This document shows, in pieces, positions 44,579-53,020 of a DNA stretch of 64,000 nucleotides (positions are counted from its first letter, which is position 1; the number at the start of each line of letters is the position of its first letter). Below the pieces are notes generated by a model. It saw nothing but the letters and a program-made list of their open reading frames with translations. It was not told the DNA's origin and did not search any database. The stretch lies in the NCBI RefSeq assembly GCF_011326755.1, contig NZ_JAAOIE010000002.1:372001-436000 (forward strand), given 5' to 3'. The DNA is from Cochlodiniinecator piscidefendens (GTDB lineage Bacteria > Pseudomonadota > Alphaproteobacteria > Rhodobacterales > Rhodobacteraceae). The position numbers and the translations under genes were made by a program.

Positions 44579-46099
44579 ATGTATCAGGGCAATTATCTCG
44601 CAAGCACATTACGTCGCGCCAGCCTTGGACGTGAAAGAGCAGTCTTTTTGACGGACCACCAAACCGGTCGATCAATGTCTTACGGCGATTTCTTTGCCAA
44701 TGCTGAACGTATGGCAAATGCACTGGTTGCACTTGGTGTTACCCCCGGTGACCGGGTCGCGGTGCAGACCCCTAAAACCGTCGCAATGCTTGAACTTTAC
44801 ATAGGATGCGTGTTGGCCGGTGCGGTCTTTCTTCCGCTCAACCCGGCATATACAGCCGCTGAGATTTCCTATTTTTTGGACGATGCTCGCCCCACCCTCT
44901 TCGTTTGTGATCCGGCAAAGCATAGCTCCCTTGATCCTGTCGCCGCGTCATGTGGCGTGACTCATATTCTTGACCTAAGTCCAGAAGAAACCGGCAGCCT
45001 CATCGCGGCCCGCGACGCCCAAAACGCCGGTTTTGAGGCCGTAGATCGCGCACCGCTAGATCTGGCAGCTATTCTCTACACCTCAGGCACGACAGGGCGA
45101 TCAAAAGGCGCGATGCTGACCCACCGTGCATTAGCATCCAATTCACTCACACTTCGGGATCATTGGCGTTTCACCTCTGATGATGTGCTCATACATGCCT
45201 TGCCGATTTTCCACACACATGGGCTGTTCGTTGCGACCAATATCACGCTCATGGCCGGGGGCGCGCTTCACTTCATGCAAGGCTTTGACCCTCAGGCAAT
45301 CATCGACACTATGCCTCGTGCAACTGCGTTGATGGGGGTTCCAACGTTTTACACCCGCCTGTTAGACACCCCCGGTCTTGCCGATGCAAGCAAGGGAATG
45401 CGTTTGTTCGTATCAGGCTCCGCCCCACTTTTGGCTGAAACCCATGTGCGTTGGGCTGAAACGACCGGCCACGGTATTCTCGAACGCTATGGCATGACTG
45501 AAACCAATATGAACACCTCTAACCCCTATGACGGGGAGCGGCGCGCGGGAACCGTTGGATTTGCTTTGCCTGGCGTAGAACTAAAAGTTTGCGACGCTGA
45601 TGGCTCTCCGCTCCCCCAAGGGGAAATCGGAACATTAGAAGTACGCGGCGACAACGTTTTCGCGGGTTACTGGCAGATGCCAGAAAAAACCGCCGAAGAA
45701 TTGCGCGAGGATGGTTTCTTTATCACCGGAGATCTCGGGAAAATTGATGAGGATGGATATGTTCACATCGTTGGCCGTGGCAAAGACCTGATTATCACCG
45801 GCGGATTTAACGTGTACCCAAAAGAAATCGAAAGCCTGATTGACGATATTCCTGAGGTTTTAGAAAGTGCCGTCATTGGGGTCCCGCATGCTGACTTTGG
45901 CGAAGCCGTCATTGCTATTGTCGTACCCCAACGTGGCTTAAGCTTAGATATCGATAAGCTCAAAACCCAATGTTCGCACGAGTTGGCAAAATTCAAACAG
46001 CCTAAGCAAATCATTCTGCTTGAGGAATTGCCACGAAACACGATGGGGAAGGTGCAAAAAAACGCCCTGCGGGAAACCTACAGGGCGCTCTTTAGCTAA
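44579..46099 (+). CDS. Malonyl-CoA synthetase
   Basis: A 506-residue ANL-superfamily adenylating enzyme. The phosphate-binding loop is LYTSGTTGRSKGAMLTH at about 161-177, the middle motif is GILERYGMTETNMN near 300, and the hinge and C-terminal lysine are in RGKDLIITGGFNVYPKEIE and LPRNTMGKVQKN. The C-terminal NTMGKVQKN and the GYWQMPEKT block match MatB-type malonyl-CoA synthetases, which activate malonate with ATP. A related short-chain acyl-CoA ligase cannot be excluded. A GGAGG lies 7 bases before the ATG. The gene stands alone. Confidence 0.87.
   Translation: MYQGNYLASTLRRASLGRERAVFLTDHQTGRSMSYGDFFANAERMANALVALGVTPGDRVAVQTPKTVAMLELYIGCVLAGAVFLPLNPAYTAAEISYFLDDARPTLFVCDPAKHSSLDPVAASCGVTHILDLSPEETGSLIAARDAQNAGFEAVDRAPLDLAAILYTSGTTGRSKGAMLTHRALASNSLTLRDHWRFTSDDVLIHALPIFHTHGLFVATNITLMAGGALHFMQGFDPQAIIDTMPRATALMGVPTFYTRLLDTPGLADASKGMRLFVSGSAPLLAETHVRWAETTGHGILERYGMTETNMNTSNPYDGERRAGTVGFALPGVELKVCDADGSPLPQGEIGTLEVRGDNVFAGYWQMPEKTAEELREDGFFITGDLGKIDEDGYVHIVGRGKDLIITGGFNVYPKEIESLIDDIPEVLESAVIGVPHADFGEAVIAIVVPQRGLSLDIDKLKTQCSHELAKFKQPKQIILLEELPRNTMGKVQKNALRETYRALFS
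46063..46087. terminator. Hairpin in the last codons of the malonyl-CoA synthetase gene
   Basis: CGCCCTG at 46063-46069 pairs with CAGGGCG at 46081-46087. It lies inside the 3' end of the coding sequence, followed by TCTTTAG, and also faces the end of the convergent AP-superfamily gene. Confidence 0.5.
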
Positions 46100-46115
46100 A
46101 TTTTGGCAATGTGAT

Positions 46116-46952
46116 CTATTTTAAGAAAACTTCGCCTTTCATGGTGTCAGCTATCGGTGCGCCCATTAAGCTTAGCACTGTTGGTGCGAGCTGGGTCTGG
46201 CACAGGATTGTATCCTCAGACGGACCCTCTGCATCACCAAAGTAGTAGAACGCAAAGTCCTGTTGCAGTTCACCGCGGCCCCCATGATGGCCACGTTCGC
46301 TTTGACCATGGTCCGCAGTAACGACCACTTCATAACCGTTCTCACGCCACCGCTTTAGGAACGGCGCAAGCGTTTCGTCCATGTTGAAACAAGCTTGATC
46401 CATTTCGTGGCAAGCATGATGGAATCTGTGCCCCATGCTATCAAGGGTACAAGTGTGAAGAATGCCATAATCAAGATTGTGGCGTTCCGTCAGCATGGTC
46501 AGAGTAGCAAAAAGATCCGCGTCAGATGGGGTCATCTGATTAGTCATTCCGTAACCTGTCATCGAATGAAACCGACCATGATTGATCGTGTCACTTTCTG
46601 GTTCATCATATTCCAAATCACGCACAAGATCGAAAGGCGCACGATTGAAAAATTCTGACCAGAAGGAATGCGTTACCGCCCCGGTGACTCCGCCAGCTTT
46701 GCGGACCTGAGAGAATACATCAGGCACAGACAAACGAAACACATCGTGATTGCCGGTACAACCATGCACAGCAGGCACTACGCCCGTGTGAATAGACGCG
46801 TAACATGAAGCAGAAGTCGAAGGCAGCACTGCGCGCATCTTCCAGACACGCGCATCGCCGTTTGCAACCCAACCTTCAAGGTTTCCAAAGAGAGACCGCC
46901 AGTTTCTCCAAGGCACGCCATCAAGTACGATGACGAGAAGCTTTTTTTCCAT
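46116..46952 (-). CDS. Alkaline phosphatase superfamily hydrolase
   Basis: A 278-residue enzyme of the alkaline phosphatase/nucleotide pyrophosphatase type. The metal-binding aspartate and the nucleophile region are in IVLDGVPWRNW and LPSTSASCYASIHTG (a serine or threonine takes the nucleophile place near residue 44). Later metal ligands are in LDSMGHRFHH near 166, where D and H are present, and in VVTADHGQSERGHHGG near 215. It is expected to cleave a phosphate mono- or diester in the cytoplasm; no signal peptide is seen. It is the last gene of the ABC operon, with a one-base overlap to the ATPase gene, so it probably acts on the imported compound. Confidence 0.8.
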   Translation of the reverse strand: MEKKLLVIVLDGVPWRNWRSLFGNLEGWVANGDARVWKMRAVLPSTSASCYASIHTGVVPAVHGCTGNHDVFRLSVPDVFSQVRKAGGVTGAVTHSFWSEFFNRAPFDLVRDLEYDEPESDTINHGRFHSMTGYGMTNQMTPSDADLFATLTMLTERHNLDYGILHTCTLDSMGHRFHHACHEMDQACFNMDETLAPFLKRWRENGYEVVVTADHGQSERGHHGGRGELQQDFAFYYFGDAEGPSEDTILCQTQLAPTVLSLMGAPIADTMKGEVFLK

Positions 46953-48589
46953 TAGTTTCCAGCACTTTCCATTTTACGGTGGGCAAGAACCTCTTCGAGC
47001 CATCCGAGTTTCATCTCGGGTACTGAAGACAAGAGGAGGTCGGTGTAGTCATCAAATGGCGGATTCAGAACCTTTGATTTCGGTCCGTAACGCACCAATT
47101 CACCCTGATACATCACAGCAATAGAGTCAGCGATGGCCTTAACCGTTGCCAAATCATGCGTGATAAACAGATAGCTTACATTTTCGATTTTTTGCAGGTT
47201 CAGCAAAAGCTTGAGAATGTCTTCGGCCACCAGCGGGTCAAGCGCACTGGTTACCTCATCGCAGATAATCAACTTAGGCTTAGCGGCCAAAGCACGCGCG
47301 ATGCAAACACGTTGCTTTTGGCCACCTGAAAGCTCAGCTGGGTAGCGGTCAATAAAGCCCTCTCCCATCTCGATCTCATCCAAAAGTTCAACGATCCGTT
47401 TGTGTTTTTCAGCACCTTTCAGACCAAAATAGAACTCAAGTGGACGACCTATAATTGTCCCAATTGTTTGACGTGGGTTCATCGCCACATCAGCCATCTG
47501 GTAAATCATCTGTAGCTCACGCAGGTCTTCTTTGGTGCGTCCCGCTAGATCTGCAGACAAAGTGCGCCCACCGAATTCGATAGATCCTGTGTGCGGAGGC
47601 AACAGCCCCGTAATGACACGTGCAAGTGTCGATTTACCGGAGCCGGATTCCCCAACAACAGCTAAGGTGTGCCCTGCTTCCAGTTCCACCGACACATCTT
47701 TCAACACGTCAAACTTCAAACCACTGTACCGCGCGGAAATGCCGTCGACCTTTAGGACCACATCACCGGTTTCAGGCTTTTCTTCGTGAATGTTGGATCG
47801 AACAGAAACCAAGGCCTGTGTATAGGGTTCCGACGGCGTGTTAATAATATGATCAACTGTACCATATTCCACCATACGACCGTGCTGAAGCACCATGATA
47901 TGGTCTGATACCTGTGCCACAACCGCCAAATCGTGCGTGATGTATAGAGCAGCGACACCGGTGTCCCGGATTGCCTCTTTAATGGCTGCAAGAACGTCGA
48001 TCTGCGTGGTCACATCAAGCGCGGTCGTCGGTTCATCAAAGATCACCAAATCGGGCTGCGGACACAAGGCAAGTGCAGTCATGCACCGCTGTAATTGTCC
48101 CCCAGAAACCTGGTGAGGATAGCGATTACCGATGTTTTCAGGGTCAGGCAAACCGAGTTTGGTAAACAACGTCACCGCACGCGCTTCGGCTTCTTCTTTG
48201 GAACAAAGGTTGTGCTTGGTGCAGGCTTCTGTCACCTGCGCCATGATTTTTTTCGCCGGATTGAAAGACGCCGCCGCAGATTGGGAAACATAGGTGACTT
48301 CGTGCCCACGGAAGGTACGCAAATCCCCTCCTTTTAGGTTCAGAATGTCACGCCCATTGACGAAAACTTCGCCCCCGGTCAGCTCTACCCCACCTCGGCC
48401 ATAAGCCAAGGTGGACAGACCAATCGTAGACTTCCCAGCACCAGATTCGCCAATCAGCCCAAGAACTTTCCCCTTCTCAACCGTGAAATCGACACCATGG
48501 ACAATTTCTATGTCTTTGGGTTTTTCGCCCGGTGGGAAAATGCGTGCCCCAATCTTGAGGCCACGCACATCAACAAGAGTATCAGCCAT
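46952..48589 (-). CDS. Oligopeptide-type ABC transporter ATPase with two ATP-binding halves
   Basis: A 545-residue protein of two fused ABC domains, equivalent to DppD and DppF. The first half has Walker A GESGAGKST, signature VSGGQLQRCM and Walker B LVIFDEPTTALD. The second half has GESGSGKST, LSGGQKQRVC and LIICDEVTSALD. It energises uptake through the two permeases encoded upstream. Start overlaps the downstream end of the permease gene by 8 bases, showing translational coupling. Confidence 0.92.
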   Translation of the reverse strand: MADTLVDVRGLKIGARIFPPGEKPKDIEIVHGVDFTVEKGKVLGLIGESGAGKSTIGLSTLAYGRGGVELTGGEVFVNGRDILNLKGGDLRTFRGHEVTYVSQSAAASFNPAKKIMAQVTEACTKHNLCSKEEAEARAVTLFTKLGLPDPENIGNRYPHQVSGGQLQRCMTALALCPQPDLVIFDEPTTALDVTTQIDVLAAIKEAIRDTGVAALYITHDLAVVAQVSDHIMVLQHGRMVEYGTVDHIINTPSEPYTQALVSVRSNIHEEKPETGDVVLKVDGISARYSGLKFDVLKDVSVELEAGHTLAVVGESGSGKSTLARVITGLLPPHTGSIEFGGRTLSADLAGRTKEDLRELQMIYQMADVAMNPRQTIGTIIGRPLEFYFGLKGAEKHKRIVELLDEIEMGEGFIDRYPAELSGGQKQRVCIARALAAKPKLIICDEVTSALDPLVAEDILKLLLNLQKIENVSYLFITHDLATVKAIADSIAVMYQGELVRYGPKSKVLNPPFDDYTDLLLSSVPEMKLGWLEEVLAHRKMESAGN

Positions 48590-49400
48590 TACGGCCCCCT
48601 TTCAGGCTTGCAGTACGGGACAAAACCCAGTCCGCAATTAGGTTCACTGAAATTGCGAGAATAGCAATCGCAATACCTGGTACGATCGCGGCAGGTATAC
48701 CGTAGATCAAACCTTCTTTGTTCTCTTTCACAATACCGCCCCAGTCAGCGTCAGGTGGTTGCACACCAAGACCGAGGAACGAAAGTGTCGAAACAAAGAG
48801 CACCATAAAGATAAAGCGCAATCCAAGCTCAGCGACCAAAGGCGACAATGCATTTGGAAGAATTTCACGGAACACGATCCACATGGTTTTCTCACCACGT
48901 AGTTTTGCGGCCTCAACGTAATCCATCACATTGATGTCCACACTGACGGCGCGCGCCAAACGGAACACACGTGTCAGGTCCAACAGGCCCATAACTAAGA
49001 TCAGAACCGGGATGGTCACAGGAACGACCGACAAAACAACCAAAGCAAAAATCAATGTTGGAATTGACATGATCAAGTCGATAAAGCGCGACAGAACCAT
49101 ATCCACCCAACCGCCAATAACAACAGCAGAAAACGCGAGCGTGGTTCCCAAGGTGAACGAAATTACTGTCGCTGCCGCCGCCACAAAGATTGTGGTGCGC
49201 CCGCCATAGATCATCCGACTTAGTAGATCGCGTCCGATGTTATCAGTTCCAAGCCAATGCTCCCATGAAATGGGTTCCCAGAAATCACCAATGATGGCGC
49301 TAGGATCATAGGGTGCAATCCAAGGTGCAAAGATTGCACTTAAGAAAAACAACCCGGTGAAGAACAGCCCAATAAGGGCACTTAACGGAATACGCATCAT
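48582..49400 (-). CDS. ABC transporter permease (DppC-like)
   Basis: A 272-residue membrane protein with about six helices and the binding-protein-dependent transport motif (EAAKLRGEKTMWIVFREILPN region near residue 150, with the EAA loop). The N-terminal GTDNIGRDLLSRMIYGGRTT is typical of DppC/OppC. It overlaps the upstream permease gene by ATGA. It forms the translocation path with the second permease. Confidence 0.92.
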   Translation of the reverse strand: MMRIPLSALIGLFFTGLFFLSAIFAPWIAPYDPSAIIGDFWEPISWEHWLGTDNIGRDLLSRMIYGGRTTIFVAAAATVISFTLGTTLAFSAVVIGGWVDMVLSRFIDLIMSIPTLIFALVVLSVVPVTIPVLILVMGLLDLTRVFRLARAVSVDINVMDYVEAAKLRGEKTMWIVFREILPNALSPLVAELGLRFIFMVLFVSTLSFLGLGVQPPDADWGGIVKENKEGLIYGIPAAIVPGIAIAILAISVNLIADWVLSRTASLKGGRNG

Positions 49401-50356
49401 TTCGGGTGCCTCAGTCTTGGGTTCGCAAGGATGCTGATGATGTCAGCAAACATATTAAACAGGATGTAAACTGCAGCGAAGATCAAGCCAGCGGCTTGGA
49501 CGACAGGCACGTCGCGTTTCGTCACGTGATCAACGAGATACTGCCCCATCCCCGGATAGTTAAACACCACCTCGACAACGACAACCCCAACGATCAAGTA
49601 TGCCATATTAAGCATAACGACGTTCACAACCGGTGCGATAGAATTCGGGAACGCGTGCCGTGCAATAATTTCGAACCGCGACAGACCTTTCAGCTCGGCT
49701 GTTTCTATGTAGGCAGATTCCATCACATTCAAAATGGCTGCTCGCGTCATGCGCATCATTTGAGCAAGCACAACAAAAGTAAGAACAAGCACAGGGAGAA
49801 GGATCGCTTCGAGACGTTCGAAAACGCCCATATTCGCAGTCACGATCGACAATGGGTTCAGCAATTGCCATTTTACCGCGACAAAGAACATGATCACGTA
49901 TCCGACGATAAATTCGGGCACCGAAATCAGTGTCAAAGTTATCGCAGAAATCATTTTATCAGGCCAGCGATCACGGAAGCGTACCGCGAGCAAACCGAGG
50001 AAGATAGCGAGTGGAACCGAAATCAGAGCGGCCCAGAACGCAAGAAAGAGTGTCTTGGAAAAACGATCTGCCAGCGCGCTGGTGATATCTACGCCGTTGG
50101 TCAGCGCTACACCAAGATCGCCTCTGACGACTCCACCGAGCCATTCAAAGTAGCGTACAATTGCAGGGCGTCCTAGACCCATTTCGGCGCGTAAGTTAGC
50201 GAGAGCTTCAGCTGTAGCTGATCTTCCCAGAACCGCTTGGGCGGCATCACCAGGTAGGATTTCTATCCCAAAAAAGATCAACGCCGAGGCGGCGAGCAGC
50301 AAAAGGCAACCCAGCGCTAAGCGCTGGATTACCAATTTAATCATTTGCGATGACAC
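49397..50356 (-). CDS. ABC transporter permease (DppB-like)
   Basis: A 319-residue membrane protein. The N-terminal helix is followed by EILPGDAAQAVLGRSATAEA, a DppB/OppB mark, and the EAA loop is in ETAELKGLSRFEIIARHAFP near residue 220. It is encoded 15 bases after the solute-binding-protein gene and overlaps the next permease gene. Confidence 0.92.
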   Translation of the reverse strand: MSSQMIKLVIQRLALGCLLLLAASALIFFGIEILPGDAAQAVLGRSATAEALANLRAEMGLGRPAIVRYFEWLGGVVRGDLGVALTNGVDITSALADRFSKTLFLAFWAALISVPLAIFLGLLAVRFRDRWPDKMISAITLTLISVPEFIVGYVIMFFVAVKWQLLNPLSIVTANMGVFERLEAILLPVLVLTFVVLAQMMRMTRAAILNVMESAYIETAELKGLSRFEIIARHAFPNSIAPVVNVVMLNMAYLIVGVVVVEVVFNYPGMGQYLVDHVTKRDVPVVQAAGLIFAAVYILFNMFADIISILANPRLRHPK

Positions 50357-50371
50357 TCTGTTTGCCCCGCC

Positions 50372-51958
50372 TTAGGAGAACCAAGTCCGAACGCCGACAA
50401 AGCCGTTCATCATGGAACCATTAGGATCATTTTCCCAACCAGCAACATTCGCAGACGTTCCATCAAGGAACTGATTGAACATTGGATTGATCAAGCCGCC
50501 ATCTTCGCGCAGCAAGTATCCCATTTGGCTGTAAAGCTCGAAACGACGTTCAAGGTCCAGCTCTGCACGTGCTTCGATAAGAAGAGCGTCAAATTCTGGG
50601 CTGCTGAAGCGTGTATCGTTCCAATCCGCGCTAGATAGATAAGCAACAGAATACATCTGATCCTGCACCGGACGGCCACCCCAGTATGAAGCACAGAATG
50701 GTTTCACATTCCAAACCTCTGACCAGTAACCATCTGAAGGTTCACGCTGGATTTCCAATGGAATGCCAGCTGCCTGACATGACTGCTGGAACAAAGCCGC
50801 AGCGTCCATCGCACCCGGGAACGCAACTTCAGAAGCGCTTAGGATAATCGGTGAACCATCATGGCCTGACGCTTCGTAGTGCTGGCGCGCCATTTCAAGG
50901 CTGTGTTCACGCTGAGGAATTTCAGTGTCAAACAATGGGTATGTTTCGTTAACCGGAAGGTCGTTACCGATTTCACCGTAACCAGCCAATACCTTTTCAA
51001 CCATTTCTTCGCGGTTGATCGCATATTTCAATGCAAGGCGCAGGTCTTTGTTATCAAACGGTGCAGTGTCTGTGTGCATAATAAAGACATAGTGGCCTTT
51101 ACCAGCTGTCGCACGCACTTCAACGTTCGGCGCACGGTTAAACAGACCAGCAGTCCGTGGTGGAACGCGGTTGATAAAGTGAACCTGACCAGATTGCAGT
51201 GCAGCCGTACGAGAGGTTTCGTCGTTGATGAACAGAATCTCGGCTGTGTCGTAGTGACCAACACTTGGATCCCAGTGATCTTCAAAACGCTCAAACGCAT
51301 AACGGACGCCTGGTTCTTCAGAAGTGATTCTGTATGGGCCTGTTCCAATACCGTCTGCAGGTGTGTTCATGCCGCCATCTGGCTGAATAACCAAGTGGTA
51401 GTCGCTCATCAGATATGGAAGGTCGGCGTTTGCAGAGGTCAAAGTCAGCTTAACGCTATCACCATCTGCTTCGATGGTTGAGATCCCGCGCATAATACCA
51501 AGCGCACCAGATTGAGAATCTTCATTTGAGTGGCGCTGCAGTGTTTTTACAACGTCATCGACGGTCATCGTGTTGCCGTTATGGAATTTCACGCCCTGAC
51601 GGATCTTGAATGTCCAAACAAGGCCACCTTCTGATGGTTCAAAGCTTTCAGCCAAACGTGGATCAATTGTCCCGTCGGCGTTAACATTGACCAGTGTATC
51701 ACCGGTCATACGACCAGCTGACTGACCTACGTCATTGGTTACGGTTGCAGGGTCAAGCGACGCGGTGCTTTCGCCGCCAGAAATCCCCATAGAGAAATGC
51801 CCACCTTTGTTTGGTGTGCTTGCTTGAGCAGAAGTCGCGAGCATGGATTCGGCAACAACAGCAGATACGCCGAGTGCAGTTGCACGCCCCATGAAATCAC
51901 GGCGCGACATGCGACCTTTGGCTACTTCATTGCTGTAGTGGTCCAGTTCTTTTGACAT
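50372..51958 (-). CDS. Extracellular solute-binding protein family 5 (DppA-like), Tat signal
   Basis: A 528-residue periplasmic binding protein of the oligopeptide/nickel family. The N terminus has the twin-arginine motif SRRDFMGRA, so export should be folded through Tat. The family-5 pattern is seen in the FEPSEGGLVWTFKIRQGVKF region near residue 105. It is the first gene of the operon and likely defines the substrate, which cannot be deduced; family 5 members bind peptides, glycosides, opines and metal chelates. The upstream intergenic region carries the DeoR-type inverted repeats. Confidence 0.9.
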   Translation of the reverse strand: MSKELDHYSNEVAKGRMSRRDFMGRATALGVSAVVAESMLATSAQASTPNKGGHFSMGISGGESTASLDPATVTNDVGQSAGRMTGDTLVNVNADGTIDPRLAESFEPSEGGLVWTFKIRQGVKFHNGNTMTVDDVVKTLQRHSNEDSQSGALGIMRGISTIEADGDSVKLTLTSANADLPYLMSDYHLVIQPDGGMNTPADGIGTGPYRITSEEPGVRYAFERFEDHWDPSVGHYDTAEILFINDETSRTAALQSGQVHFINRVPPRTAGLFNRAPNVEVRATAGKGHYVFIMHTDTAPFDNKDLRLALKYAINREEMVEKVLAGYGEIGNDLPVNETYPLFDTEIPQREHSLEMARQHYEASGHDGSPIILSASEVAFPGAMDAAALFQQSCQAAGIPLEIQREPSDGYWSEVWNVKPFCASYWGGRPVQDQMYSVAYLSSADWNDTRFSSPEFDALLIEARAELDLERRFELYSQMGYLLREDGGLINPMFNQFLDGTSANVAGWENDPNGSMMNGFVGVRTWFS

Positions 51959-52059
51959 TTTTGTCTTTCTCCCAGTTGATTTTTTTGAGCTTGGCAGAGC
52001 CGTATCTCAGTAGCAATCTCTTTTAAGTTCCCGCGCAATTTTCTTGCGCTGGTTTATTT

Positions 52060-52126
52060 TGTAATATTAATTACAGTTTATGTAACCAATACAACAAAAA
52101 ATGTGGTCAGATGGAAAAAATGTTAC
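52060..52126. promoter_or_regulatory. Candidate operators in the divergent ABC/DeoR intergenic region
   Basis: TGTAAT at 52060-52065 and ATTACA at 52070-52075 form a perfect inverted repeat with a four-base spacer. GTAAC at 52082-52086 is mirrored by GTTAC at 52122-52126, 35 bases apart. Both lie between the solute-binding-protein gene and the deoR gene, within 250 bases, so they are candidate sites for the DeoR-family protein or for general regulation. Confidence 0.4.
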
Positions 52127-52205
52127 TAAGTCGTCGAATAAGGACTGGATTCCGTCAACCGAGACGTTCTTTCCTCTAAACCTACACTTAAGAAGCACAC
52201 GTTAG

Positions 52206-52967
52206 ATGGCCCGAAAAAAAATTGATCGTCAATCACGGTTGTTAGAAATCATCGCAAATACAGGCTATGGTCGCATTGAGGACCTTGCAGGTTCCCTATA
52301 CGTGTCAGAGCAGACCATTAGGCGAGACATCTTCGAACTGGATCAAGCTAAGAAACTTAGACGCACACATGGCGGTGCAGTTTTCCTCGGCGGTGTAGAG
52401 TCCCAAGATTATATACAAAGACGGTTTTCAGCGACCGATGTTAAACATCGTATTGCAGAGAAAGTTGTCTCTCTCATTTCAGATGGCGATTCCATTTTTC
52501 TGGACGCGGGAACCACATGCGAAGTGATCGCCAAAGCGCTGCATGCACGCCGTGATTTGAAAATTGTCACCTACAGTCTCGCTGCTGCGATGCACCTAAA
52601 GGACAGAAACGACTTCACGATTGCCCTCCCCGGGGGATTCTTGCGACATATCGATGGAAGCCTTTTCGGCGGTCCAGTGGAGGGGTTCATGGAAAAGTTT
52701 CGTTTTGATTGTTCTATCATTTCGGTATCTGGCATCAGCCCCAGCGGAGAACTCGCAGATGACGATCATTGGGAAGTCGCCAATGTCAAATTGGCTATAC
52801 AACGTTCGCAGAACGTAATTTTGGCATCTGATTCTTCGAAGTTCGCTAAACCCGGGCACGTTGCACTTTGTACCTTCGACGACGTCTCCATGTTTGTGAC
52901 AGATGGGCTACCACAAACTTCGCTTGGCGCTCAGATCCAAGATCAGGTCGATGTACATCTAGTTTAG
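52206..52967 (+). CDS. DeoR/GlpR-family transcriptional regulator
   Basis: A 253-residue regulator. The N-terminal winged helix has YGRIEDLAGSLYVSEQTIRR and the strand TRRTHGGAV-like segment (LRRTHGGAVFLGG), the DeoR signature. The C-terminal domain has the phosphosugar-like ligand pocket with LDAGTTCEVIAKAL and ASDSSKF. DeoR proteins usually sense a phosphorylated intermediate, which suits a pathway producing a phosphate ester or sugar phosphate. Divergent from the ABC operon and followed after 53 bases by the sulfatase gene on the same strand. Confidence 0.9.
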   Translation: MARKKIDRQSRLLEIIANTGYGRIEDLAGSLYVSEQTIRRDIFELDQAKKLRRTHGGAVFLGGVESQDYIQRRFSATDVKHRIAEKVVSLISDGDSIFLDAGTTCEVIAKALHARRDLKIVTYSLAAAMHLKDRNDFTIALPGGFLRHIDGSLFGGPVEGFMEKFRFDCSIISVSGISPSGELADDDHWEVANVKLAIQRSQNVILASDSSKFAKPGHVALCTFDDVSMFVTDGLPQTSLGAQIQDQVDVHLV

Positions 52968-53020
52968 GGGTTTTCCTGCGTCCCATTATAATGCACCGTC
53001 CCCAAATCTGGGAGGGTCCG

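Noticed and set aside
52868-53020. Sulfatase starting inside the deoR gene
   Set aside because: The extension lies in another frame of deoR and lacks family similarity; GGAGG before 53021 decides the start.
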